Assembly (NCBI GenBank): GCA_035610365.1
Contig: CM069438.1
Coordinates: forward strand, 49,596,837 to 49,660,836
Length of the DNA stretch: 64,000 bases
Direction: 5' to 3'
Source: Aquatica leii
Lineage: Eukaryota > Arthropoda > Insecta > Coleoptera > Lampyridae
Shown in pieces: positions 52,985 to 64,000 of this stretch. The notes below the pieces were generated by a model. The model saw nothing but the letters and a program-made list of their open reading frames with translations. It was not told the DNA's origin and did not search any database. A program made the translations under genes and the position numbers. Each line of letters opens with the position of its first letter. Position 1 is the first letter of the stretch.

Positions 52985-54110
52985 TTACGCCGTTTGGGTC
53001 AGTGGTTCGTGACGGTTTCCATTCATTAGTCTTCCGGAACATGTTTTTCTATACTGGTGTTAGATCGATTTCATTATCTCTATTGAAATTGTCGTACTTC
53101 TGGATTGATAGCTTTCCTGTATAGTCTAGACCAGAAGTTTTGGGATTTAACCAACATTGTTGCCCCTTTAAATTTTGTTGTGTGACCGGTGTCTAAGAAG
53201 TGTTCCGCAACAGCAGATCTTGTGTTATGTTTCTTTGTATCCACCTTATGTTTTTTTAATCTGGTAGCTATGTTGCGCTCCGTTTGTCCTATATAAGCCA
53301 GCCTACACGAACAAGGGATGTGGTAGACTCCCGGTTCCTGAAGTGGTACTTTTGTTTCCTTTGATTTTGAGAAATTGGCGGCGATTTCATTTGTTGCAGT
53401 GAAAGTCACTTTGATATTTTTTCTTCTAAGTATCCTAGCTATTTAATCCGTGCAGCCTTTTATGTAAGGAAGGAAGTTGCGACGGGGTCTTTCTTCCTTG
53501 GTTTTTCCTTACTGTGTCTGTTAATTGCTCGATATATGTCTGCTTTTCTGAAACCGTTTTTTATTAAGGCATTCGTTAGGTGACCTAATTTGGTCTTTAA
53601 CGTGCTCGGTTCACTGATCGCCTTGGCCCTGTGTACTAAAGTTTTTAGAACTGAAAACTTCTGAGCTGGATGATGATGTGATTCGGTGTTGAGGTATCTG
53701 TCAGTATGTGTCGATTTTTTGTATATTTGATGCCCCAATATATTGTCCATCTTTCGAGTGACTAGTACATCCAAGAACGGAATGATTCTGTTTGTTTCCG
53801 TCTCCATGGTGAATTTGATGTTGGAATCTAACTGATTCATGTGACCCAAATTACAAATGTATTGTCCACATAACGTAGCCAGCATTTTAGTTTAAGGGTA
53901 GCGGTGTCTAATGCTCTTTCTTTAAAGTCCTCCATAAAAACATTGGCGATGACTGGAGAAAGTGGTGATCCCATGGCTGCTTCTTTAATTTGTTCCAATA
54001 CAATATTGTTGAATGTGAAGTACGTTGATTTTAAGCATAACTCAATTAGTACGTTAAGCTCCTCAGCCACATCCGCTTTTCGTAATTGAAAAAAAATTGC
54101 ATTGTTGTTG
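52985..54110 (-). mobile_element. Penelope-like element, 5' truncated, well preserved (PLE 4)
   Basis: Minus strand: RT with TYFTFNNIVLEQIKEAAMGS and PLSPVIANVFMEDF, then CWLRYVDNTFVIW (YVDD reads YVDN) in 54070-53837. After a frame change, HMNQLDSNIKFTMETETN and IIPFLDVLVTRKMDNILGHQ to TSFLT (53885-53460) follow. The GIY-YIG domain then reads GVYHIPCSCRLAYIGQTERN and SAVAEHFLDTGHT (53409-53080). Three frames, each open over more than 75 codons. About ten residues are lost at the first frame change. It has higher GC than PLE 3. Confidence 0.85.
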
Positions 54111-55760
54111 GTTGAACAATGTGGAACTTTTTTCTATCCTGCGATTGGGCGTGCGTAATCAATGTGAACTCCTTGCCATAGCTTTTTTGAGTATTTCCAA
54201 TGATGATCTCGAAATTTAGATTTTAGCAAGTTTTGCACGTTTGGGACAAGATTGGCATTGCACCTCTTTTATCTTGACGATGCTTACGTGAGCAGCATGT
54301 ACGACATTTCAGATATTTTGTTAAAGTGATGGTGGTACGACAACGCGGTGTCCAAATAATAAGCAATTTGCTGTTATAATTGGTTTTTAGCGTAGCTATA
54401 ACGTGTTACGTTTTGTCCGGTCTTTAGTAGTAGGACGATTTTGCTTAAATTGGGATAATTCCGAATTTAGCACGAATAAAATTATCAAAATCGTCGTATT
54501 TCTGTATCTTCCTTCTTTCGTGTAGAAAAATATTGTAGACAATATCAGTTTTTATTGGTAACGGGAATCAAAAACCGTAGTCAGCTATTGCATTTGCCTT
54601 AGTGAAACTGATAGCCAAAGCTAGCATAAGCGATTGGTCGTTAGTATCCAGTTTCCAGTTGGTGATATAAAACATGTTTTGCTTGCTGGGTATCCTGCAA
54701 CGATCGGTCATATGTTTTTTTTAATGTTGAAGTACGTTGTATTAGCATGTTGCGCAATGGAGTATTTAGAGCGGATAGATTTTAAAAAAATGAGCTATAA
54801 CACGTAGTTTTACCTAAAAATAATTGCAGTTGTTCTGGTAAAGAAGGTTTAGGAGCACTGCGAGTTGCTTTAACGTGTTTTTCTGACTTGTGTTGACCTT
54901 GGCAATTCGATTCTGTGACTCTAAAATTTTACAGAACATGCAGCAAAAACGCATTTACTGCGTTTAAACTTAAAACCATGTCTTCAATACGTTTTAGAGC
55001 AGTTTCTAGCGTAGGCATGAGGTTTTCCAAGTTGTCGGCAAATGTCGGCAGAAGATGATAACGTTTGTTGGACCGTGAAGAATAGTTTCAATTTGACACT
55101 GCTAGATTGCAGGATTGTTTGCGACATTATACTACAAGAATCGGGTAAACCAATCCATGTCTTAGCATGCTGAAGGTTAAAACATTGCTAATTTTTTTCC
55201 TTACTGACAAATGCTTATATGTGTGTCAATAATATCTGGGTGACAAATGAACTTGTCACTTATCATTTGGTTGATTAAGTGTTTGGCTTTTGGTATGGGG
55301 TGTTCATCGACAATTATTTAGGCATTCAGAGTTGGTTTATAGTTTCCAGTAACTTGTCAATCATTTTTGTGATGACGTGTGTGTTTGCTAAAAATTTTGA
55401 ATATTCCCCAAACAACACATTGGTACAAAAAACGTCTAAATGTCCGGCTAATAGACGTTTATTTGAGATAAAAACGTTTTTAAACGCGTTATTAACGTTT
55501 ATTAGACGGACATTTAGACGTTTTTTGTACCAATGTGTTGTTTGGGTCTACTCTTCTGTAAAATCTTGAATGGATTTTGGGATCTATTTCTTTTGCATAG
55601 CGCTAATGGCACTTTGCGTGCACGTGAGAACACTGCAGTCGCATCTGGTTTAAGGTGTAGTTTGGTTGGTGGCCCAGTGAACTTGCCGGCAGTGTTACTG
55701 AAGATGTCATTGTGACGATTCCAAAGAAGGGCAAACTGAATTTTTTGGTTTTGCAACAAA
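54110..55760 (-). mobile_element. Gypsy retrotransposon pol relic, split by a MITE
   Basis: Minus strand from 55760: the RT start GKFTGPPTKLHLKPDATAVF, then RARKVPLALCKRN (55759-55560), interrupted by the hairpin MITE. It resumes near 55390 with NYKPTLNA and IIVDEHPIPKAKHLINQM, then eroded RT/connection fragments. Near 54180-54130, KLW-GVHIDYARPIAG-type sequence marks the integrase core start (VHID-x-A-x-P). Too decayed for frame-level annotation. Confidence 0.68.
55407..55546. mobile_element. 140-bp hairpin MITE
   Basis: The ends CCCAAACAACACATTGGTAC and its reverse complement lead into arms of about 52 bases with two mismatches. ACGTTT/AACGTT words recur in the loop. It lies in the middle of a Gypsy RT, whose two halves resume on each side. 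The near-perfect arms suggest a younger insertion than the host relic. Confidence 0.85.
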
Positions 55761-56345
55761 TTGGAAGAAGTACTTGCTAATGAGCAAATTTAATCGTCAC
55801 CTGCAAAAATTTTATGAAAATTTATTTCATTTCAGGATTTTGTTATATATTCTCTTCCAAAAAAATTTTTTTATCAACAACGTATAGATTAACACAGCTT
55901 GTTATTGAACCCAGTGTGTAGATGACCAAAAATCGGCCGATGCAGTTGTCACTAAGTCACTAAGCAATATGTCAGTTTTTTGTAGTTTACAATTCTATGG
56001 AAAATAAGTTATTATTGTTTGCTATGCTGCACGTGCTCCTGAATCTAATCATTGGTAAATTTTCGTCATCAGTTTGAACAGTTAAAATGCGTTAGTTGGA
56101 CGGTTTCATATTGTTGATGTCATCCAATTTATTGAGGCATTGTATTAAATCTGTTTGTTCCGATTCGTTGATTGAGTTTCATACCCTTTTATTGTAGTAG
56201 TTTGCACGAACATACAGTACGTTTAGTATTCGTTTGATTTTTTTGAGTAAGGCGACGTGCTCAGAATGTTCTCAAAAGCGGTGTATCATGTTCCCGGTTT
56301 GACAAGTAACACCGAATCTAATCTTAGCACCTACTCAACATCTAT
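55761..56345. other. No gene seen
   Basis: Could hold the eroded gag/protease of the Gypsy relic (minus strand); nothing recognisable. Confidence 0.35.
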
Positions 56346-56349
56346 CAGA

Positions 56350-57050
56350 AAACTCAGGCCATAAATGAAATTAATAACTTGAAAATACAAGTAAGCACTT
56401 TACAGGCACAAAACAAGAAACTACGACAGTCAAACAATAAGGAAATTCTAACAAAAAAAAATTTTATAGCGTTGCAAATTTAGATGAGCGCGAAAAACTT
56501 ATTGCCATAGAAACTGAATGTCTTTTAGTCAAATCCAAAAATTAAAGAAAGCGTATGGCCACCAAAAACGTCAGAGAAATCAGAAAGCAACCCAAAAACT
56601 AATACAGAAAACATATCAAAGTAAATGTTAATACTGACATTAACATCATTAATATAAATAAATAAAGCCGAACTAGAATGGCATACATATGAGAACAAAG
56701 CTACTAGAACCATACGCATTATGGCTAATAACAAAATATTTGAAATACGGTATTTAAATCCCATGAAGGTTTAAAATCGAAGCGATAAAAAATGCCAAAG
56801 GTACTAGCACATTCGAAGATTTTTCAAACACACAATGTGCGCAGGAGAACATTGGACAGTGAATAGCAAGAAGGAAAAGGATACTCCTGCAAAATATACC
56901 AACTGTTCTAAAGCCCGTCCAGGCAGCTACAAGGGATGCATAGTGGCTAAAAAACCACAAAAATGAAGGAAAAGCACACTAAAGACAAATAGTACAACGA
57001 CACCTCAACCAAGATCAATTGTAACTAACAAGCCTAGAGGTAGAGTATCA
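56350..57050 (+). pseudogene. Jockey-type ORF1 (gag-like), C-terminal part
   Basis: A coiled-coil-like stretch (EINNLKIQVSTLQAQNKKLR) is followed by AGEHWTVNSKKEKDTPAKYT and KARPGSYKGCIVAKKPQK, matching the last zinc knuckle of such ORF1 proteins (PAKC-NC-x-HPA-YKGC), with cysteines partly lost. Several stops. Confidence 0.6.
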
Positions 57051-57051
57051 T

Positions 57052-57879
57052 ATGCGCAAACAACACAAACATCATCAAAGAGAAAAGCTTACCCTCCGTA
57101 ATGCAAATTTTGTAGGATATTACAAAATCTCTGAATCAAGTAAACAACTTGATAAGTTAAAAGCCAGAAACAATAAAATTTATGGACCAAAGAGATCTAC
57201 TGCCATATGGAATGCTAACTGCGTTCTTAACAAGAACCCCTCTTTCAACCTCCAGACCACAGTTGTAAGTCTCATTTGGGAAACACATATGACAAACCAA
57301 AACTATCTAAAGATAAGAGGTTACAAAACCTGCCATACTATCTACCCAGATAATCAAGAAAAAGGTGGAAGTGTGATTGTTGTTAAAGAATCCATTAACC
57401 ACTTACAACGTACTGACATGGAACTTACCGTAATCGTCATCAAATCCACCAAACAAACACTACTGTTTAACCAGGCACAATCTTAGACAACAAGACTACT
57501 TCAACACCTAAGCGAAAGGTTTATTATAGGTATGGATTTGAACGCCAAACTTGTTGACTGGGGTTCCCGATTAACCACCACCAACAGTAATGAGCAAAGA
57601 AAGGCTGTTCAAACAATAGGATGTAATTATCATACTATAGGTAAGCCCACATTTTGGCCAACTGACATCAACAAAATCCTAGATATGTTGGACTTTTTTA
57701 TAACACGAAAAGTTTCACCAAAATTCATGGAGCTAGAGGAAAACTTCGACCTGGAATCTGGTCATTCAGCGGTGATTATAACGATGAATAAGAAGATAAT
57801 AAAAAAAAAGAAAACAAAAAATGCAGCTATAGTGAATAAAACCGCAGACTGGAAAAGCTTTAAAACAATGTCAACTTAA
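57052..57879 (+). pseudogene. Jockey-type AP endonuclease
   Basis: Two open pieces (57052-57486, 57532-57879) with IWNANCVLNKNPSF, VSLIWETHMTNQNYLKIRGY (catalytic Glu of the ETH block), PDNQEKGGSVIVVKESINHL, RFIIGMDLNAKLVDWGSR (Asp/Asn; relatives have GGDYNAKH), KPTFWPTDINKILDMLDFFI and FDLESGHSAVIITM (terminal His). One stop at 57484 and a short frame change lie between them. Confidence 0.78.
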
Positions 57880-58059
57880 ATGTTAGCTTAAAGAATTAGA
57901 ATTTTACCAAACTCATACAGGCAGCAGCATACAATAATACAACAAAAGTCATATATCAAACCAAAAGTATAAATTACCCAATAAAAATCAGACAAATAGT
58001 CGAAGAGAAAATAAGAGCCAGAAGAAATTGGCAACAATTCTTATCTTTGAAGAGCTACC

Positions 58060-58400
58060 AAGAGAATCAAAAGGCCCATATCGTTAATACCACCAGCTAA
58101 AATTGCAAACGATCCATGGATTAAGAACAATAAACAAAAAGCTGATTTGTTTGCTGAACATTTAGCAGCCATCTTGACTTTTAACAAAACAGACGCGACA
58201 TCTTGAAGCAGTTGCCCAGGAAAGGCATAGTCATGCTCATTTATCTCTTTTATGAAGTGCTGAGGCTCCAACATGTTTTCGCTAGCTGGAAAGTTGCGGA
58301 AGTAATTATGTTGCTGAAACTAAGTAACTTGCCTAACGATTTCAGTCTCCCTGTTGCCAATCGTGTCAAAATTGTTCGAAATACTATAGACTTAAGCCGC
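58060..58400 (+). pseudogene. Jockey-type RT, N-terminal remnant
   Basis: NDPWIKNNKQKADLFAEHLA near 58110, then FYEVLRLQHVFASWKVAEVI near 58250, match the linker and first RT block (relatives have FP-x-x-WK-x-A-x-I). The RT core is absent. Confidence 0.6.
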
Positions 58401-59390
58401 TAATAGAAAATGGTTTCACAATAAATAAATTGGCACTTGGATTTGATTAAGTTTTATCTTTGGTCTTTAAGCGTGACTTTTTTTGACTTTTTTTTTATTT
58501 TATGTTGACTGCAACAGGTATTAACGCATTGCATTTATAAAAAAAATGACTTTAGTTAATTCTAAGTGAATCAACTATGACGCTCGTTGCATTTTTTTAC
58601 ATTCTAAACTATAATTAATTTGCATTCTATTACATAATTGTTTAACCTTAGATGTTATATTATGATTAAAAAATTGATTTTATTACTAAATCAAGTGCGT
58701 TTATTTATTTGTATCTTTTTTGGTTTTTATAATTTTTTTTTACAAATATGACTGCAACAGGACACTGTTTTTTTGCGGAACAAAGTTTGGCCAAAACACA
58801 ATGTTTTTTAAAAAGATTCGACGTGTTTCATCCACTCATGTAAGTTTTTAGTGTTAATGAAACAAAATATTTGATAAAACACAATTTGGACCTTAAAAAA
58901 GCTTTCAGTTACGATATAATCACAAGTCAGTGAAGAAACTATTGTGCCTTGCTATGATAATTACAAATATTATGCAATCATGTTCTGAGGTTAGAATAGT
59001 TTCTAGTTCATTATAATTCTTAATCCTGGGAAACTTCCACATTAAGTAATTGTTGTTATAAACTAACCAAAATACCAGTTCAGTAAAATATTATTGTTTT
59101 GGATCTACAATTTGCGCATTAGAAAAATTAATTTTTCTTTTAAACAAATTGACAAAAAGTGTTTGTCCCACAATTCTCTTACTTACAGAACAACATTGTT
59201 CATATTTTTTGCAATTTAATTTATGAGTTTTGTCTTTTTGATAATACTTAATTGTCTAAATATTTTTTATTTTTTAGTTTTACATTTGTTTTTTTGTATT
59301 TTTATATTTTGCGTTATATTTTTTAAATTTTATCTTCCCAACAAATATTGTTTAGCTATGTTATTGCTTTCCAATCTGTCGGTGTTTAAA
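58401..59390. other. AT-rich sequence, no gene seen
   Basis: GACTGCAACAGG occurs at 58508-58519 and 58751-58762, a minor direct repeat. Otherwise nothing. Confidence 0.45.
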
Positions 59391-59394
59391 ATAT

Positions 59395-59480
59395 CCACTG
59401 GTTTTGTTGTCGTACATATATTGGAGAAACTGGGAGAAACGTAGGATTTATATAAATAAGCATCAAACGTTTAGCTGAGT
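59395..59480 (+). mobile_element. Penelope GIY-YIG fragment
   Basis: The plus strand reads CCRTYIGETGRNVGFI, then remnants of the KEH block. It is closely similar at DNA level to the same segment of PLE 2 (26930-26990). No other part of the element is left. Confidence 0.6.
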
Positions 59481-60299
59481 CTTCCAAGTTTTATTACACA
59501 ATTCGTTTGTTCTTTTGTTCTTATTTCTGAATATCAGACATGTAAATCTCTAAAAATATTTAATCAAAAATACCTTATATTGTTCAAAATAAACCTTGAA
59601 AGTAAATGAAGTGTTGTTGTTTACATATTTTAAGATTATTTAATGTTAAAAAAATAATTATGAATAAATAACAACGTTATCTGAAGTCTATTTTAGGTTT
59701 AGATGTTTTGACCTAATTATTTTAGAGAATATTTTTTTTAATTAATAAAATAAATTTAATTAATTAGATGGGAAAATTTTAAAAATAAAACGAAAACATA
59801 GAAATACGCATCCATAAATTAAACAAATTGCTATTGACCTTAAGAATAACATTAAGTAAAAAATAGTAAACTTCTTGGAAAAGTAAAATATTCCTGAATG
59901 TTGTGCATTTTATTATTCTTCAGTGGGCATAAATTTTGTATTAACTAATATTACCTAACCAAATGTAATGAAAACAAAATAAATAACGTGATAAAACAAA
60001 ATCTAGTACAAAAATCCTTAAGGCTCGCTTTAGGTAAACTGGCGATAATTTATTTAAAATATCGGAACGGAAAAGGACAAGGAAATACAGATGAAATAAC
60101 AAATATAATTGAAATGTTCTCTAAAAACTTGTATTAGATCCTCTGTTAAACTAATCATTTGATTTTAGTTTAAGTACAGGCCTGTAAAATGTGCGGTTCA
60201 TTTACATAAATAACAATTAAAGTTAAGTTGTTGTTTTAAGGTGCAGTAGGGTAAACCAAAGATAGAAAAAACCACCTTCTTAGAAATACGAGAACGTAT
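59481..60299. other. AT-rich sequence, no gene seen
   Basis: No signal. Confidence 0.45.
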
Positions 60300-60842
60300 A
60301 AGTTTACATAGGTATGTATTTCATGTTCTTTGAGAAATACAGAAAATTGAATTATGAAATTGTCCATCTAGAAATACAACAATCAGGAATTAAAAACACG
60401 GAAAATACGAACACAAAAGACAAAAATGGAACAGAGATAAACAATGAAATAGAAAATAACCCTAAAGAACAACGGCAAAAAACTAAAAAAATGAGCGAAA
60501 GATTACCCCAAAACAAAGATGATGACCGCAAGCCAAAAAACTAAACAACGAACCAGGAATTAGCAAAGAGATACTGAACGTAAAGGGTATAAGAGTAATA
60601 ATAAAAACAGAATCAGATAAGCATTTAAAAATAGGGACGTGAAATATAACATCGTTAACAGGAAAAGATTGCGAGATCGTGAAAGAGATAATACACTATG
60701 ATAAAAATTATGGGAATAAAAAAACAAAGAAAAAAGGATGAGGAAGTAAATCACTATAAGATAAATAATAAGTTAAGTATAAGAGCAAAACAGGGAGCAG
60801 AACTAATTATAGCTGAGGAAGTAGATAATGCAGTAAGTAAAT

Positions 60843-61240
60843 TTGAAAGAATACGTTCGAGAATTAGGCCATGAAAAAATAAGTATAATACCAATATACA
60901 CACTAGTAGAAGGAGCAGAAGAAGAAATTTTAGACTTCTACTCCGTTCTACAAATACTTCTAGATAAATTTAAAGAAGAAAATGATCAAGTAGTGATTAT
61001 GGGCGACTGGAAAGCAAGAATTGGAAATGACGAAAATAAAGGTATGCATGGAAAAACATGGAGAAGAAAGAATGAATAATAACGGAAAGAAAATGATGGA
61101 GTTTTGTCAACTAAATGACCTAGAAATTAGAAATAATTACTGGACACAACCGCTAGAGGATAGACATACATTCGTAGCGGTGGAGAGAAACGCTAGAAGT
61201 ATAGTTGATTACAAGGAATGGAAAATAAAATAAATCAGAT
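60843..61240 (+). pseudogene. RTE-type endonuclease remnant
   Basis: SIIPIYTLVEGAEEEILDFY, QVVIMGDWKARIGNDENKGM (relatives: GDFNARIG), then in the next frame KHGEERMNNNGKKMMEFCQL, LEIRNNYWTQPLEDRHTFVA and RSIVDY. These are the middle and late endonuclease blocks. The N-terminal Glu block is not clear. Confidence 0.72.
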
Positions 61241-61929
61241 TAAAACAATACCAAAAGCAGAAGTGGACACACAACACAGATTAGTAACAGCAATAATTAA
61301 GAACACGGAGCTAGAATGGGAAAAGCCAAAAGAATATAAAAGAATACTAATACAAAGACTAAGAAATGAGGTAACAAAAAGAGACTATCAAGAAAAAACA
61401 GACAATGAATTAAGTAAACAAGACTAATTGGAAGAAAATTGAACATCAGAAAAAAGGTGAAGGAGTTTTAGGGAATCAATACATACAATAGCGAAGGAAA
61501 CCTGCTAAACAAAAATACATAAAAACCAGAAAAAAAGAATAAATAGAGAATAAAAAGTAAAAAACTGTCAAAAACAAAAAAAATGGCATAGAAAAGACAT
61601 CAAAAGACAAAAGAAGAAATAGGCAGACAAAAATACATAAATAAAAAAAATATAGCAAAGAAAGTGGTACGAGAAGCAAACAGGAAAAGCTGGGAATACT
61701 TCGGAAAAGAAATCGAACAAACGTATCAAGAAGATAACAGGAAATTCTGGAATGTTGTAAGAAGTTTGAAGGGAAATAAAAAGAAAATAAAAAACAAAAA
61801 TAATGAAGTAAAAACATAATTATATTAAAAGCATACTAAAATTATGGACAGAATTTTGTTCAATAAAATTTGAAATAGAAATAGAAGCAAATAAAAAGGA
61901 GACCACTACAAACACAGTGAAAGATAAAG

Positions 61930-62890
61930 AAATAATTGAAGAAAAAGAAACTTGAGAGAATATAAACACAGAAGAACTAGGTGAAATAATAAAAACCATC
62001 AAACTAGGAAAGGCAAGCGGACAAGAGGAAATACAACCAGAGCTGATAAAATTTCTAGGAGAGAAAGGAAGAGAATGGTTAGTAAATATCCACCACCTTT
62101 AAATTATACACCAAAAAAGTAGAAAAATACTGAGAAAATACATTGAAAATAGACTTGAAGAACAGGTAGCCTTTAGAAGAGGAAGACAAACGCACGATAA
62201 TGTCCACATGTTGAGAAGTATAATAAAAAAGAAAGAAGAAAAAGGCGAAGATTCATTCATTGGCCTAAAAGAAGAAATAGAGAAACTAGAAATATAAATT
62301 AATATAAAGAAATGTGAAACAATGATCATAAATAACAAGAACAAAGACGAGTGAATGTAACAACATACGAATGTGTATAGGAAGTGTAATAAGAGAAGAT
62401 GCGAAGATAGATGGGAATACATAAAAGTGGTAAAATCTATTACGCGTTAAATAAGACAATTTTTGGAAAACGAGAAATAGACAAAAAAACTAAACAAAGC
62501 GTGTATAACACAGTGGTGATACTAATTCTTACATACGCGGGTGAAACGTGGACATTACAAGATAGACAAGAAGTAAAAATTAATGCGGCAGAAATGAAAT
62601 TTTTCAAAAATATTTCAGGAAAAACAAAGATGGATAGAAAGCAAAACGAAGAAATAAGACAAATGACACAAAAAGAAACAATCACATCGAAAATAGAAAT
62701 GAAGGAAAGGTCTGAACACATAATACGGATGAATCAGAATAGATTGCTGAAAAACATAGTAGAGATGGGCAGAATGGGTAAAAAAAGCGTAAGGACACCT
62801 AAAAAGAATTGGATACAAAAAATAGAAGAAATAGGAAAAAGAAGAGGGAAGACGATAGCAGATATGAAAAATCTGGCACTGGACTGAACG
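61930..62890 (+). pseudogene. RTE-type RT, N- and C-terminal parts joined by a deletion
   Basis: NTEELGEIIKTIKLGKASGQ, EEIQPELIKFLGEKGREWL and RLEEQVAFRRGRQTHDNVHM are RT fingers blocks (61970-62205). SFIGLKEEIEKLE runs straight into INIKKCETMIINN, skipping motif A to motif C. The open piece 62411-62887 then gives KIYYALNKTIFGKREIDKKT, LTYAGETWTLQDRQEVKINA and KKSVRTPKKNWIQKIEEIGK, the C-terminal region with the Y-G-x-ETW and R-x-P-x-W blocks. Confidence 0.75.
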
Positions 62891-63019
62891 GGATGAAAAC
62901 AATGAATATCAGAAGAAATCTAATCCGACACCCTGAAGGGTATAAGGAGTGTAAAACAAAAAGATGAAGACAAAGAAGAAGAAGAAGGAATTGTCTATGA
63001 ATATTTAACCTTATAAGAA

Positions 63020-63450
63020 ACGCGCGAACAACCTGTATACAAAAGCCCATTACAAAAACGACTGTAAACGAATACAGATATCTGAGACAAATTATTAAAT
63101 GAAATAAAGCAACCATACGGCCTAAATAAGCAGAAGAATCAGATTGGTCAAGTTTTTCAAAATTAACAAAAATTTTGAAAATTAAAAAAGTTCCACAATT
63201 CTCAGAACCTAGCATTTAATCACTGTGTTCTTCCGAATTTCTACGGTTCACAAAAACTGTATACTGACTAAAACAAACATGAAAAAGGTAGTAAAAACGC
63301 AGAGGCATGGAGAAAATGATAGTGGGACAGAAAAACGGATACAGGACTTAGACAAACATCTAAGGTGGAAAACGTTAGAGAACATTTTGAGAGACTGAAA
63401 TGGTTAAGTAAAAGTTAAAAAGGTCGCCCGCAGATGAGTCGTGTTTAGGT
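63020..63450 (+). mobile_element. Possible further RTE-type RT fragment
   Basis: VNEYRYLRQIIK near 63062 resembles the EYVYLGQ-x-I block of these RTs, followed by KLTKILKI-KVP near 63160-63195. Strong A bias as in the element just upstream. Too short for a firm call. Confidence 0.4.
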
Positions 63451-64000
63451 GAAAAAAAAACAATTTCAGTAACAGCTGAACTGTGACATATCACACGAAT
63501 TTTAAAATTTATTTATAACAACAACATTTACAGGTTTATAACTACACGAACTAATTAAATCTACGATATTTAAGAAAAACACTCGAAAGAGTGATAACTT
63601 ATGTTTTCTTAAAACTGACTCTTGTTTACATTAAAAGCACGTACGTTTATACTCTGTTATATTTATCTTAACCACGCGTTAATCACTTATTTATTTAAAC
63701 ATCTTCTTAACACTTCCGACTTCGAATAACTGACCTATGCTCTCTTTAAATCGTTTTATATATGACTGTTATCTATTTATAGAATTTTTTACATCCTTCC
63801 CAAACGTTCTGGAAATTCATAAAAACTTTGGGAACACCCTCAAAGCTGACAAGTTTGCGAACCTTTCAATACATGAATTTAAATTTAGAATTTAAAAAAA
63901 AATATATTTAAAAAATGTTAAGATTACTTGAAATTCACAATGTTTAAATTTATGTTGTGTAGTACTAGCTGTAGTTAATATTAAATATTGCAACTTGATA
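63451..64000. other. AT-rich sequence, no gene seen
   Basis: No signal up to the window end. Confidence 0.45.

Larger units (their letters stand above)
56350..58400 (+). mobile_element. Jockey-type LINE, 3' truncated
   Basis: ORF1 C-terminus, then endonuclease, then the very start of the RT, all on the plus strand. The copy stops near 58400, before any RT catalytic motif. Moderate erosion. Confidence 0.75.
60300..62990 (+). mobile_element. RTE-type LINE, very A-rich, RT core deleted
   Basis: On the plus strand: an endonuclease remnant, an RT N-terminal segment, a direct jump to the RT C-terminal region, and a GAA-type tail near 62975-62990. The sense strand is strikingly A-rich and T-poor throughout. 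The catalytic YADD region is missing. Confidence 0.72.

Noticed and set aside
53010-53075. Hammerhead-ribozyme-like string at the 3' end of PLE 4 (minus strand CTAATGA followed by GGAAAC)
   Set aside because: The core would need CTGATGA and a paired stem II; neither is present, and no pairing could be shown by eye.
54420-54720. Minus-strand stretch with pieces such as IADYGF and FDNFIRAKFGI as an unknown host exon
   Set aside because: No splice sites frame it, stops interrupt it, and it lies between RT and integrase remnants of a Gypsy relic, so it is more likely eroded pol.
61476-63215. Long minus-strand frames rich in Phe/Leu/Ser that look like membrane proteins
   Set aside because: They are complements of the A-rich LINE on the plus strand, and hydrophobicity arises from antisense AAA/GAA codons.
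1-64000. CRISPR arrays, operons, bacterial promoters or riboswitches
   Set aside because: The window is eukaryotic; no spaced identical repeats of CRISPR type and no prokaryotic gene organisation.

Overview
The window is AT-rich, intron-rich arthropod genomic DNA, most probably insect. A beetle is a guess from the mix of transposon families, not a demonstration. No bacterial, organellar or CRISPR content is visible. Only three things look like host sequence: one exon of an immunoglobulin-domain protein (+ strand, 3349-3532); four exons of a CRAL-TRIO lipid-binding protein (- strand, 41590 down to 3679); and a tRNA-Asn(GTT) gene (- strand, 42829-42902). The last CRAL-TRIO intron runs from 41055 down to 3985, about 37 kb, and nearly all the transposons of the first two thirds of the window lie inside it.

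Layout. 1-2640: non-LTR element (-) running off the left edge. 3349-3984: Ig exon, a hairpin and the CRAL-TRIO terminal exon. 4770-9775: a stack of relics, namely a primer-binding-site motif, a Tc1-like transposase split by a mariner element with long terminal inverted repeats, and a LINE inserted into the Tc1-like 3' end. 10161-12246: eroded Gypsy-type LTR relic. 14386-18680: eroded full-length Ty1/Copia element with a 47-bp minisatellite inside it. 19249-20110: Penelope-like element (PLE) with an inverted piece. 20510-26185: Mutator-like transposase broken into three by two RTE-type LINEs. 26640-27310: second PLE. 27310-32430: AT-rich desert with minor relics and a promoter-like cluster. 32430-33600: GC-rich block of unknown origin. 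34070-36600: Jockey LINE (-). 36668-40605: 4-kb palindrome made of two inverted LTR arms around Gypsy gag and integrase remnants. 41056-41590: CRAL-TRIO exons.

To the right of that gene segment: 42625-43186, MITE-like unit carrying tRNA-Asn. 43219-51217: BEL/Pao internal region (+) and Gypsy gag-pol (-) between direct LTR-like repeats. 51600-54110: two PLEs and an inverted piece. 54110-55760: Gypsy relic (-) split by a hairpin MITE. 56350-58400: Jockey-type LINE (+). 60300-62990: very A-rich RTE-type LINE (+). 63020-63450: possible further LINE fragment.

Nearly every element carries stops, frameshifts or lost catalytic residues, so the window reads as a layered transposon graveyard in and beside a host gene. 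Several insertions can be ordered by nesting. The best leads for something unusual are the tRNA gene inside an inverted-repeat unit, the head-to-head LTR palindrome, the recurrent inverted Penelope duplications, the GC-rich block and the promoter-like nuclear-receptor motif cluster. I found no gene cluster that looks like a new biochemical system.
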